Shown here: positions 14,313 through 21,786 of the stretch, in pieces
How positions within the stretch are numbered: the first letter of the stretch is position 1
Layout of the letters: every line of letters starts with the position of its first letter
Origin: Deltaproteobacteria bacterium
GTDB taxonomy: Bacteria > Desulfobacterota > Binatia > UBA9968 > JAJDTQ01
NCBI GenBank assembly: GCA_028821115.1
Contig: JAPPHF010000062.1
Location: 1-33,245 of the forward strand
DNA: 33,245 nucleotides
Direction of reading: 5' to 3'
The notes under the pieces: model-generated
The model's database searches: none
Told to the model about the DNA's origin: nothing
The model's input: the letters and a program-made list of their open reading frames with translations, nothing else
Program-made: the position numbers and the translations under genes

Positions 14313-16913
14313 TTACTTGGACGGGCTCCTGGCCTCGGTCACCAACTCGTCCAAGACGTTCAACGCCTCCAGAGGCGAGAGCGCGTTGGTATCGATGGCC
14401 TGGAGCTTCTCCCGCAACCGGTCCTGACCCGAGTCGTACAACATCAACTGGACTCCCTCCGGCGCCGCTTCGACGCCGGCAAGACGAGGTTGCCCCCAGG
14501 CATTCAGCTCCTCGCCCTCCAGGTTCTTGAGAATCTCCTTGGCCCGCTCGATGAGCGGACGCGGCAACCCGGCCAGGCCGGCCACCTGGATGCCGTAGCT
14601 GCGACTGGCCGGACCCTCCTTGAGAGTGCGCAGAAAGATCACCTCTCCCTGCCATTCCTTGACAGCGAAGTTGAAGTTCTTCACGCGTTCCCGCGTGCGC
14701 GCCAGACTCGTCAGCTCGTGGTAGTGGGTGGCGAACAGGGTGCGCGGCCGGTGCGGCGACTCGTGCAGGAATTCCGCCAGCGACCAGGCGATGGAGATGC
14801 CGTCAAAGGTGCTCGTGCCGCGACCCACCTCGTCCAGGAGGATCAGGCTCCGGGGCGTAGCCAGGCGCAGGATGCGGGCCGTCTCCTTCATCTCCACCAT
14901 GAACGTCGACTCTCCGGCCGCCAGCGCGTCGGTGGCGCCGAAACGGGTGAACAGCCGGTCCACCAGCCCCACGTGGGCGGCGTCGGCGGGCACGAAGCTG
15001 CCCATCTGGGCGAGGACCACCACCAGCGCCACCTGCCGCATGTAGGTGGACTTGCCCGCCATGTTGGGACCGGTCAGGAGCATGATCTGCGTGGCCTCGG
15101 AATCCATGCCGCAATCGTTGGGGACGAATCCGCCGCGTCCCAGCGCGGCCTCCACCGCCGGATGCCGCGCGGCGCGCATGTCGAGGGTCAGGCTGGAGTC
15201 CACCCGCGGGCGGACGAAGCGCCGGGTTTCGGCGGTCTCCGCCAGCGCCAGCAGCGCGTCGAGCCTGGCCAGCGCCAGGCTGGACTGCTTGAGAACCGGG
15301 TAGTGGGCCGCGATACGGTCGAGCAGGTCCGCGAAGATCCGCGCTTCCAGCTTCAGTATCTCCTCGTCCGAACCCAGCACCCGGGCCTCATAGTCCTTCA
15401 GCTCGGGGGTGATGAACCGTTCGCCGTTGGCCAGCGTCTGTTTGCGGATGTAGTTGTCCGGAACGTTGCCGAGATTGGCCCGGGTGACCTCGATATAGTA
15501 CCCGAACACCTTGTTGTAACGTACCTTCAGCGAGTTGATGCCGGTGCGCTGGCGCTCCTGGTGCTGCAGGTCCGAGATCCAGCCCTTGGCGTTGCCGCGT
15601 ATGGACGAGAGCGTGTCCAGCTCTTCATCGAAACCGGCGCGCACGAACCCCCCGGCACGGGCGGTGGCCGGGGGGGCGTCCACCAGCGCCCGTTGCACCA
15701 GCTCCACCACCTCCGGCACCGGCTCCAGTTGCGACCGAAGCCGGGTCAGCGCCTCGCTGCCGCACCCCGCGAGCTGCGCGCGCACCGCTTCCAGCGCCCG
15801 CAGCGTGTCCTTGATGGCGGTGAGGTCCCGGGGCGAGGCGCTCCGGGAGGCGATCCGGCCGGACAGCCGCTCCAGGTCCTGGACCCCGTGGAGGGCCTCC
15901 CGCAGCCTCCGCCGCATCTCCGGGGCGGCAACCAGCTCCTCCACGGCGTCCTGCCGGCGCCGGATCCGTTGCTCGTCCAGCAAGGGATAGAGGATCCACT
16001 TGCGCAGCTCCCGCGCCCCCATGGCCGTGCGCGCCGGCTCCAGGACGCCGAGCAGCGAGCCGCGTTTGCCTCCGTCGAAGGCCCGCACCAGCTCGAGATT
16101 GGCCTGGGTGTTCTCGTCCAGCATGAGAAACTGCGAGGCGCGATACGGCTCCAGCGCGGTCAAGACCTGCACGGCACCGGGCGAGCGGTCTTCCAGATAG
16201 GCGAGAATGGCGCCCGCGGCCCGCACCCCCAGCGGCCACTCATCCTGCGGACCCTGGTAGATGCCGCTGCTGTTCAACCTCTGGACCGCGGCCCCCGAGA
16301 ACCACGTCTCCGGCCCCGGGGTGCAGTGCACCCCTGTATAGTCCTCGCGCAGACCGGCGAGAGGACCGGAAGAAGTGTCGGGGATCAGCAGCTCCCGCGG
16401 CTGAATCCGCCCCAGCTCGTTGGTGAGGGCCGCGTAGCCTGTCATCTGGGTGAAGCGGAACTCGCCGGTGGTGACGTCGGTGAAGGACAGCCCGTACTCG
16501 TCGCGGGCGGCGGCGACGGCGACGAGGAAGTTGTTGACCTCGGCGTCGAGTCCCTCCCCCTCGGTGAGAGTGCCGGGGCTGATGACCTTGATCACCTCGC
16601 GCCGCACCACTCCCTTGGCGAGCTTGGGATCCTCCGTCTGCTCGCAAACCGCCACCTTGAAGCCGGCGGACAGGAGCTTTCCGATGTAGGGGGTGGCCGC
16701 GTGGTGCGGCACGCCGCACAGCGGAACGGGTGCGCCTTCGCTGCGGTTGCGGCTGGTGAGCGCGATATCGAGCACCTTCGACGCCCTTTCCGCATCCTCG
16801 AAGAACATCTCGTAGAAGTCCCCGAGCCGGAAGAACAGGATGGCGTCCTGGTGACGCTCCTTGATCTCCAGGTACTGATGCATCATGGGCGTGAGCCGTG
16901 TCCGCTCCATCAT
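14313..16913 (-). CDS. mutS: DNA mismatch repair protein MutS
   Basis: MutS recognises mispaired bases and small loops and recruits MutL. The protein has 866 residues. The mismatch-wedging motif F33-Y34-E35 lies in LFFRLGDFYEMFFEDA. The core and clamp domains follow (KVRYNKVFGYYIEVTR). The ATPase has Walker A GPNMAGKST near 617 and LLDEVGRGTSTFDG as Walker B and the signature. Two adjacent ATGs at 16913 and 16910 follow GGGGAA. A TTG at 16961 would add 16 residues unlike the family and is disfavoured. mutL is not in the window. The gene follows the lower-G+C oxidoreductase gene by 69 nt and leads the amidase-glnD-xerD run. Confidence 0.97.
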   Translation of the reverse strand: MMERTRLTPMMHQYLEIKERHQDAILFFRLGDFYEMFFEDAERASKVLDIALTSRNRSEGAPVPLCGVPHHAATPYIGKLLSAGFKVAVCEQTEDPKLAKGVVRREVIKVISPGTLTEGEGLDAEVNNFLVAVAAARDEYGLSFTDVTTGEFRFTQMTGYAALTNELGRIQPRELLIPDTSSGPLAGLREDYTGVHCTPGPETWFSGAAVQRLNSSGIYQGPQDEWPLGVRAAGAILAYLEDRSPGAVQVLTALEPYRASQFLMLDENTQANLELVRAFDGGKRGSLLGVLEPARTAMGARELRKWILYPLLDEQRIRRRQDAVEELVAAPEMRRRLREALHGVQDLERLSGRIASRSASPRDLTAIKDTLRALEAVRAQLAGCGSEALTRLRSQLEPVPEVVELVQRALVDAPPATARAGGFVRAGFDEELDTLSSIRGNAKGWISDLQHQERQRTGINSLKVRYNKVFGYYIEVTRANLGNVPDNYIRKQTLANGERFITPELKDYEARVLGSDEEILKLEARIFADLLDRIAAHYPVLKQSSLALARLDALLALAETAETRRFVRPRVDSSLTLDMRAARHPAVEAALGRGGFVPNDCGMDSEATQIMLLTGPNMAGKSTYMRQVALVVVLAQMGSFVPADAAHVGLVDRLFTRFGATDALAAGESTFMVEMKETARILRLATPRSLILLDEVGRGTSTFDGISIAWSLAEFLHESPHRPRTLFATHYHELTSLARTRERVKNFNFAVKEWQGEVIFLRTLKEGPASRSYGIQVAGLAGLPRPLIERAKEILKNLEGEELNAWGQPRLAGVEAAPEGVQLMLYDSGQDRLREKLQAIDTNALSPLEALNVLDELVTEARSPSK

Positions 16914-16982
16914 GTTCCCCGTGGTGCCTCGCCTTCCAGAGTCCGAGGGATTTTGTAGCAAGCAACCTGTATTGCGTTCAAT

Positions 16983-18272
16983 CTATGTTTGGCCGGGTTC
17001 CGGCCGCTCCTGGCGAATGCGAAACTTCTTTCGCCATCTGATGCAGCGTTGCGCGTCACGTTCTTCATAGACACGCAAGGCAGACCGAGGGGCCAGCGTG
17101 AACGTGTTCTCCCTGTCCTCTCCCAATGCGGTAATTCGCATGGTGTACCAGGCCGTTACCCCGCCCCGAGGCGGAGACTCGAATATTGGAAACTCAGGAT
17201 CGCCGCCTTCTTCGGTCAACCAAACCTCCGCGAGCCGCGGATCAAGAACCATGGCGCGCGCCAGACTCACCATGTCGACGGCGCCACTGGATACCGCATC
17301 CACCGCCTGTTCACGCCTTTCAAAGCCCCCGGTCAACATGAGCGGCACATCGGTTACCCCTTTTGCGCGCCGGGCAAATTCGAGAAAGTATGGTCCGCCA
17401 TCCGACGACCCCTCGGAACTCGCCTTCGCACCCGGGAAATAAGTCCCGCCACTTATGTCAATCAGATCGACCGATGTTTGATCGAGAAGGCGAACCACCC
17501 CCAAAGCATCCTCCTCCGTCAATCCGCCCTCCAGTTTGTCTGTCGAGTTGATCTTGATCCCGACGGGAAACAACGGGCCGACGGCGCGCCGCACTTCGTC
17601 GATCACCTTGAGCACTATCCGGCATCGTGCTTCGATCGAACCACCGTAGCCGTCGTCCCGGCGGTTGAACAACGGAGAGAGAAATTGACTGAGCAGAAAA
17701 CCGTGCCCGGCGTGAACGTGAACGCCGGTAAATCCGGCGTCTTTTGCGTATGCCGCGGTTCTTGCATACATGTCAGGTAGTGCCTGGATGTCCTCGACTG
17801 ACATACCTGCACATTGCAGACCTCCGATATCCAGCGCGGATGGCCCCTTCGGCTGACTAATCGGCGGGTGTGAAAGAGCACCCGCATGACCGAGTTGCGG
17901 CCACAGATGAGCGCCCTCGATCACGGCACGTTTGACCAATGACCCTATAGCGCGCTGATCCGTATGCGCTCCGAACACCAGATTTCCCGGTTTCTCCGGA
18001 TAGCGAGGATCACCTTGAACTTCACCGATGATCGAGACTGCTGCTCCGCCTTCCGCCCATCTTTCGTAAAGTCGAATCTGAGCCTCGGTGGGATCACCCT
18101 CGCCGTTTCCAAGCGAGTCCGACATTGCGGACTTTGCGAGTCGATTTTTCAGAATTGCGCCACAAGGGAGTTCCAGCGAGCTCCGAAGCGCACCATGGAT
18201 GCGTGGGGTGTGAAGAAATGATCGTTGTGAACGCAACGATGTCAATGATTCGACAACGCTGATGCACTTCAC
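16983..18272 (-). CDS. Old-yellow-enzyme-type NADH:flavin oxidoreductase
   Basis: This is an FMN-dependent TIM-barrel oxidoreductase of the OYE family, which reduces activated C=C bonds; the substrate is unknown. It has 429 residues at most. The barrel begins with LELPCGAILKNRLAKSAMSDSL. The active-site/FMN segment reads HVHAGHGFLLSQFLSPLFNRRDDGYGGS, with HAGH where most relatives have HAAH. The start is unresolved: GTG 18272 lacks a good Shine-Dalgarno sequence, TTGs at 18245 and 18236 are no better, and homology starts only at about residue 30. Base composition is lower than its neighbours (69 of 120 bases are G or C at 17581-17700). It separates mutS from the vWA gene, which suggests a later insertion by transfer. 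Confidence 0.85.
   Translation of the reverse strand: MKCISVVESLTSLRSQRSFLHTPRIHGALRSSLELPCGAILKNRLAKSAMSDSLGNGEGDPTEAQIRLYERWAEGGAAVSIIGEVQGDPRYPEKPGNLVFGAHTDQRAIGSLVKRAVIEGAHLWPQLGHAGALSHPPISQPKGPSALDIGGLQCAGMSVEDIQALPDMYARTAAYAKDAGFTGVHVHAGHGFLLSQFLSPLFNRRDDGYGGSIEARCRIVLKVIDEVRRAVGPLFPVGIKINSTDKLEGGLTEEDALGVVRLLDQTSVDLIDISGGTYFPGAKASSEGSSDGGPYFLEFARRAKGVTDVPLMLTGGFERREQAVDAVSSGAVDMVSLARAMVLDPRLAEVWLTEEGGDPEFPIFESPPRGGVTAWYTMRITALGEDRENTFTLAPRSALRVYEERDAQRCIRWRKKFRIRQERPEPGQT
18221..18245 (-). promoter_or_regulatory. TTGACA overlapping a palindrome, candidate operator
   Basis: On the minus strand a perfect TTGACA (18245-18240) is followed by ATCGTTG-N6-CAACGAT (18240-18221), a 7-bp-arm inverted repeat. 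The palindrome fills the 17-nt spacer before a weak -10 (ATCATT, 18222-18217). This is the position of a repressor operator. If it is real, the oxidoreductase must start downstream of it, where no ATG, GTG or TTG is in frame. Confidence 0.35.
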
Positions 18273-18276
18273 AGCG

Positions 18277-18285
18277 GCGACACTA
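18277..18285 (-). repeat. Possible partial arm of the TA-ended repeat
   Basis: The minus-strand sequence TAGTGTCGC matches the first nine bases of the TAGTGTCGCGTC family. As at 69-71, its TAG is the stop codon of the preceding gene, here the vWA gene. The match is short and could be chance. Confidence 0.25.
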
Positions 18286-19875
18286 GACCTTGCGCCGCTG
18301 GCCCAGCAGGTAGTCCACGAGCAGGTACTGTCCCAGGCGATCGGGACGGGTGTAGAAAGCGCGCCCCTTGTTGAGCCGGGTCATCTCGTCCACGAAGCCC
18401 TTCAACACCGGACTGTCGTCCAGCATGAAGGTGTTGATGGTGATGCCCCGCTGGGTGACCCGTTTCGCTTCCTTCAGGGTCTCCTCGGCCGCGCGCTGGC
18501 TGATGCCGCCGAAGCTCAGCGGCCACTCGCAATAAAGCCGTCCCTGGCGGCAGTACGCCGTGGGCTGGCCGTCGGTGATGACGATGATCTGCTGATTGCG
18601 GGTCGAGCTCCGCTTCTTCAACAGGTCGATGGCGAGATGGAGCCCGTCCTGAAGGTTGGTGAAGGGATCTCCCATGTTCCAGGTGGCTTCCGGCAGATCC
18701 TTCGCCTTCAGCTCCACCGCCCGGGTAAAGAAACCGACGATGCCGAAATAGTCCTGGGGATACTTGGAACGGCACAGGGACTCCATGGCCAGGGCCACCT
18801 TCTTAGCCGCGGCGAACCGCCCGTCCCAACTCATGGACCAGCTCATGTCCAGCAGCAGGACCGTGGCGGCGCGGGTCGAATACTGCGAATCGAAGACCAT
18901 GAAGTCTCTCGGTTCGAGGCTCAAGGGCAGCTTCGCGTCGCGCCGCAGGGCGGCTCGGAGGGTTTCGTTGAGGTTGAGGTTCAGGGGGTCGCCGGAGACA
19001 TACGGCCTGCTCGACTCGGGCACGACCTCCTGGGAGCCGTGCCGGGCGATCTGGTGACGGCCGGCCGCATCCCGGCTGAGCTGCTTGTAGATGTCCCGCA
19101 GAGCGATCTGGCCGATGCGCCGGACGCCGCGCGGCGTCAATTCGAAGTGGTCGCCCTTGTCGGCGACGTAGCCGCCGTCCTCGAGGGACGACTCGAGCCG
19201 CATCACCCCCTCGTAGTCCTCCTGCGCCTGCGCTCCCAGCAGGCTGTTCAGGAGGTCCATGTCCACGTCCTTCGGATGGCTGCTGGAAAGCTGCCCCTCC
19301 AGCTTCTGCAGCCCCTCCATGCGTTCCTGGAGCTCCGAGGCTTCCTCGAAATTCAACGATTCCTGGCCTCTGAAGAGGTTTCCCTCACGTCGAATATAGT
19401 TTTCAAGCCGGCGTATCTTATCCAGTTGAGAGAGGATCTCCTCGAAATCCTTCTTTGCCTCGGGATTCTCGAAGTTGTAGCCCGCCAGCCGCTCGATGGC
19501 GTCGCTCAGCTTGGGCGGAAGGTGCTGCAGGAATTCGTCCTTCTTCTCCGCCTCCGCCCGGTCAGGCTTCTCCTGCAGGGTCTTGCGTTCGTTGGCGACG
19601 ATGTCCTGAAGCTTTTCCTGTATCTCGTCAAGCGCCGAGCGGATCTGGTACTGCTCGTACATCCGGCGCTTTTCCCGGGCCACCTGCGACAGCAGGTCGT
19701 CGAGGCCGGCGACGCGCTCCTCGTCCTCGCCCATGCCCCGCTGCATAAGGCGGCGCATGGACTGCTGCAGGTCTCCGGTCTCGTCGAGGTGTTCGTTCAA
19801 CTGGTCGAACACCTCGTCCGGCCGCATGGACCTGTCCTGCACCCCGTTCCAGCGACTGTAGCGGGCGTGGATCAT
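18283..19875 (-). CDS. von Willebrand factor A domain protein (partner of AAA+ ATPase)
   Basis: This cytoplasmic protein is likely an adaptor working with the AAA+ ATPase encoded just upstream. It has 530 residues. The first roughly 300 are charged and largely helical, with probable coiled-coil stretches. The C-terminal vWA domain has a full metal-ion-dependent adhesion site: DMSWS near 346-350, the threonine in DPFTNLQDG, and ITDGQ near 435. Pairs of MoxR-type ATPase and vWA protein (for example RavA/ViaA, NorQ/NorD, CbbQ/CbbO) act as chaperones that insert metals or remodel complexes. The client of this pair is not evident. The ATG at 19875 lacks a good Shine-Dalgarno sequence; an internal ATG at residue 17 (MRPDEVFDQL) is possible. 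Its TAG lies 10 nt before the oxidoreductase frame. Confidence 0.9.
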   Translation of the reverse strand: MIHARYSRWNGVQDRSMRPDEVFDQLNEHLDETGDLQQSMRRLMQRGMGEDEERVAGLDDLLSQVAREKRRMYEQYQIRSALDEIQEKLQDIVANERKTLQEKPDRAEAEKKDEFLQHLPPKLSDAIERLAGYNFENPEAKKDFEEILSQLDKIRRLENYIRREGNLFRGQESLNFEEASELQERMEGLQKLEGQLSSSHPKDVDMDLLNSLLGAQAQEDYEGVMRLESSLEDGGYVADKGDHFELTPRGVRRIGQIALRDIYKQLSRDAAGRHQIARHGSQEVVPESSRPYVSGDPLNLNLNETLRAALRRDAKLPLSLEPRDFMVFDSQYSTRAATVLLLDMSWSMSWDGRFAAAKKVALAMESLCRSKYPQDYFGIVGFFTRAVELKAKDLPEATWNMGDPFTNLQDGLHLAIDLLKKRSSTRNQQIIVITDGQPTAYCRQGRLYCEWPLSFGGISQRAAEETLKEAKRVTQRGITINTFMLDDSPVLKGFVDEMTRLNKGRAFYTRPDRLGQYLLVDYLLGQRRKV

Positions 19876-19959
19876 GAGGCGTAAACCGCGGTCATCAGCG
19901 TGCTTCCGTGAGTGAATGGGAGCGGCCGGTCGAAGCGCCGCCCCTATATCGTTCGGGAG

Positions 19960-21357
19960 TCACTTTCCGTAAGTGATTCGGCCGCCTGCGGCTTCCTTGT
20001 TGAGCTTTTGGTGCAGGTGCAGGCCTTCCAGCACCAACTCCGTGGCCGAGGCCAGAAAACCGGGCGAGTCCACGTCACCCAGGGAGCGTATGGCATCCTG
20101 GAGGCCCGGTATCTCCTTGATGCCCTCGAGATAATCCTCCGAGCGCATTTCGTCGGACACTTCCACTCCCCAGCCGGAGTTGAAGTACTCGATGACGGTC
20201 TGCAGCGCGTTGATGTCGAGCCGCGTGTCGAAGGTCTTGAGTATCGCCCGGTTCAGGAGACGCTCGATCAGCTCTTCCTCATTCTTCTCCTCGCCCACGT
20301 ACTCCACCTCGATCTTCCCGCAGGTAGACGGAAGCACGGCGTGGAGGTCGCTTACCCGCGGCACGATGTCGGTTTCCCCGAGCCGCAGCGCCCGCTTTTC
20401 CGCGTTGCTGATCATGCTCTCGTAGTTGTTGATGCTGATGCGGACGCTGACGCCGGACGACTGGTTGATCTCGCTCGAGTTGCGCGCCTCGAAGGTCAAA
20501 TGTCCCAGCACTTCCTTCATGAAGTCCGGGATCGTCACCGCGTGGCTGCGGCCGTTCAGCGGAGCCGACTCCTGTTCCATGATGTCGATCTCGTGCTCGA
20601 CCTGACGCGGGTAGTGGGTCCTGATCTGCACGTCGAAACGGTCCTTCAAGGGCGTGATGATGCGGCCGCGGCTGGTGTAGTCCTCGGGGTTCGCGCTGGC
20701 CACGATGATCACGTCGAGGGGAAGACGGATCTTGTATCCCTTGATCTGGACGTCCTTCTCCTCCATGAGGTTGAATAGCCCCACCTGCACCTTTTCGGTC
20801 AGGTCCGGAAGTTCGTTGACGGCGAACACGCCGCGGTTGGTGCGGGGTATGAGGCCGTAGTGAATGGTCTCCTCGTCCGCCAGATACCGCCCTTCCGCCA
20901 CCTTGATGGGATCGATCTCGCCGATCAGGTCGGCGATGGAAACGTCCGGGGTGGCCAGCTTCTCGCCGTACCGCTGTTCCCGGCTGATCCACTCCACTTC
21001 AAGATCGTCTCCCTTCTTGGCCAGGGGGCACCGGCGCGGAGCGCATATCAGGTTGTAGGGATCGCAGTTGATCTCGCAGCCCTTCACCCTCGGGGTCTCT
21101 TCGTCCAGCAACGTCGTGAGACCGCGGATGATGCGCGACTTGGCCTGGCCCCGCTCTCCGAGGAAGACCATGTGATGACCCGACAGGATCGCGTTCTCGA
21201 TTTCCGGAATCACGGTCTCGTCGTAGCCCACGATGCCCGGCAGGATCCTCTCGCCGGACTTTAGACGAGCCGTGAGGTTGTGGCGCATCTCGTCGCGCAC
21301 GGACCTGACGACGGTTCCGCTGCGTTTCAGTTCGCCCAAGGTTTTTTTGGATTCCAC
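19960..21357 (-). CDS. MoxR/ChlI-type AAA+ ATPase
   Basis: This is an AAA+ ATPase of the MoxR/magnesium-chelatase-I group, 465 residues from a GTG at 21357 with an ideal AGGAGG 7 nt upstream. Walker A is unusual: GERGQAKS (67-74), with glutamine-alanine where GxGKS is usual, but lysine and serine are kept. Walker B and sensor parts include VFAVNELPDL, SANPEDYTSRGRIITPLKDRF and RTHYP. Between them are four cysteines, C94-x3-C98-x6-C105-x4-C110, which could bind a metal; some relatives have part of this set. It is followed after 84 nt by the vWA gene, its presumed partner. The client is unknown. A longer frame to 21423 has no ribosome-binding support. Confidence 0.92.
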   Translation of the reverse strand: MESKKTLGELKRSGTVVRSVRDEMRHNLTARLKSGERILPGIVGYDETVIPEIENAILSGHHMVFLGERGQAKSRIIRGLTTLLDEETPRVKGCEINCDPYNLICAPRRCPLAKKGDDLEVEWISREQRYGEKLATPDVSIADLIGEIDPIKVAEGRYLADEETIHYGLIPRTNRGVFAVNELPDLTEKVQVGLFNLMEEKDVQIKGYKIRLPLDVIIVASANPEDYTSRGRIITPLKDRFDVQIRTHYPRQVEHEIDIMEQESAPLNGRSHAVTIPDFMKEVLGHLTFEARNSSEINQSSGVSVRISINNYESMISNAEKRALRLGETDIVPRVSDLHAVLPSTCGKIEVEYVGEEKNEEELIERLLNRAILKTFDTRLDINALQTVIEYFNSGWGVEVSDEMRSEDYLEGIKEIPGLQDAIRSLGDVDSPGFLASATELVLEGLHLHQKLNKEAAGGRITYGK

Positions 21358-21393
21358 TCCAATACCTCCTGCCAGGCCATTCGATCCTGTTGC

Positions 21394-21411
21394 TAGTGTC
21401 GCGTCACAAAC
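21394..21411 (+). repeat. Single arm of TA-ended palindromic repeat
   Basis: TAGTGTCGCGTCACAAAC. The first 12 bases match 58-71 and 29719-29732 in reverse orientation, and GCGTCACAAA recurs at 21763-21772 on the other side of the ihfB gene. It lies in the 62-nt gap between ihfB and the AAA+ gene. Confidence 0.55.
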
Positions 21412-21419
21412 AAGCTGCC

Positions 21420-21719
21420 TCATCCATCCTCGGCGGCGGGGCTCTGGTTGACCCGCACGCGAAGCTCCTTGCCGACCTTGAAGAACGGGACTCTTTTGGA
21501 AGACACCGACACGACTTCCCCGGTCTTGGGATTGCGTCCGTCCCGGGCCCTCCGGTGCTTGACCACGAAACTGCCGAAGCCCCGGATCTCGATGCGTTCT
21601 TCCCGCTGCAGCGCGGCGATCAGGGAGTCGAAGACGGAGTTGATGATCACCTCCGCGTCGAAACGCGACAGGTGGGGAAACCGCTCGTTGATTTCTTCGA
21701 TCAGGTCTCGCTTTGTCAT
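21420..21719 (-). CDS. ihfB: Integration host factor beta-type DNA-bending protein
   Basis: This is a small nucleoid protein of the HU/IHF family, 99 residues, that binds and bends DNA. The sequence MTKRDLIEEINERFPHLSRFDAEVIINSVFD and IEIRGFGSFVVKHRRARDGRNPKTGE fits the IHF beta subunit better than HU; the proline in RNPKTG is the intercalating residue on the beta arm. ATG 21719 has GGGGA about 5 nt upstream. It lies 67 nt after rpsA on the same strand, the same order as in the Pseudomonas aromatic supraoperon. The partner alpha subunit is not in this window. Confidence 0.93.
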   Translation of the reverse strand: MTKRDLIEEINERFPHLSRFDAEVIINSVFDSLIAALQREERIEIRGFGSFVVKHRRARDGRNPKTGEVVSVSSKRVPFFKVGKELRVRVNQSPAAEDG

Positions 21720-21754
21720 GCCGTTCCCCGAAAAAAGAAGGTGCGCCCGCCGCC

Positions 21755-21784
21755 AGTGCGGTGCGTCACAAATGGCACCACACT
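21755..21784. repeat. TA-family palindromic repeat between rpsA and ihfB
   Basis: AGTGCGGTGC (21755-21764) and GCACCACACT (21775-21784) form a 10-bp stem with one mismatch and a 10-nt loop that contains GTCACAAA. The right arm has the same CACCACACT end as the hairpin at 2820-2864. It could weaken read-through from rpsA into ihfB, but on the minus strand the nearest T-run is about 20 nt beyond the stem, so it is not a canonical terminator. Confidence 0.55.
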
Positions 21785-21786
21785 TT

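Noticed and set aside
14175-16958. Plus-strand open frame of 927 codons opposite mutS
   Set aside because: It is the exact antisense of mutS, with His/Gln/Arg-rich nonsense composition; no motifs.
21755-21784. Hairpin after rpsA as a Rho-independent terminator
   Set aside because: The stem has a mismatch and no T-tract directly follows on either strand; it fits the dispersed repeat family better.
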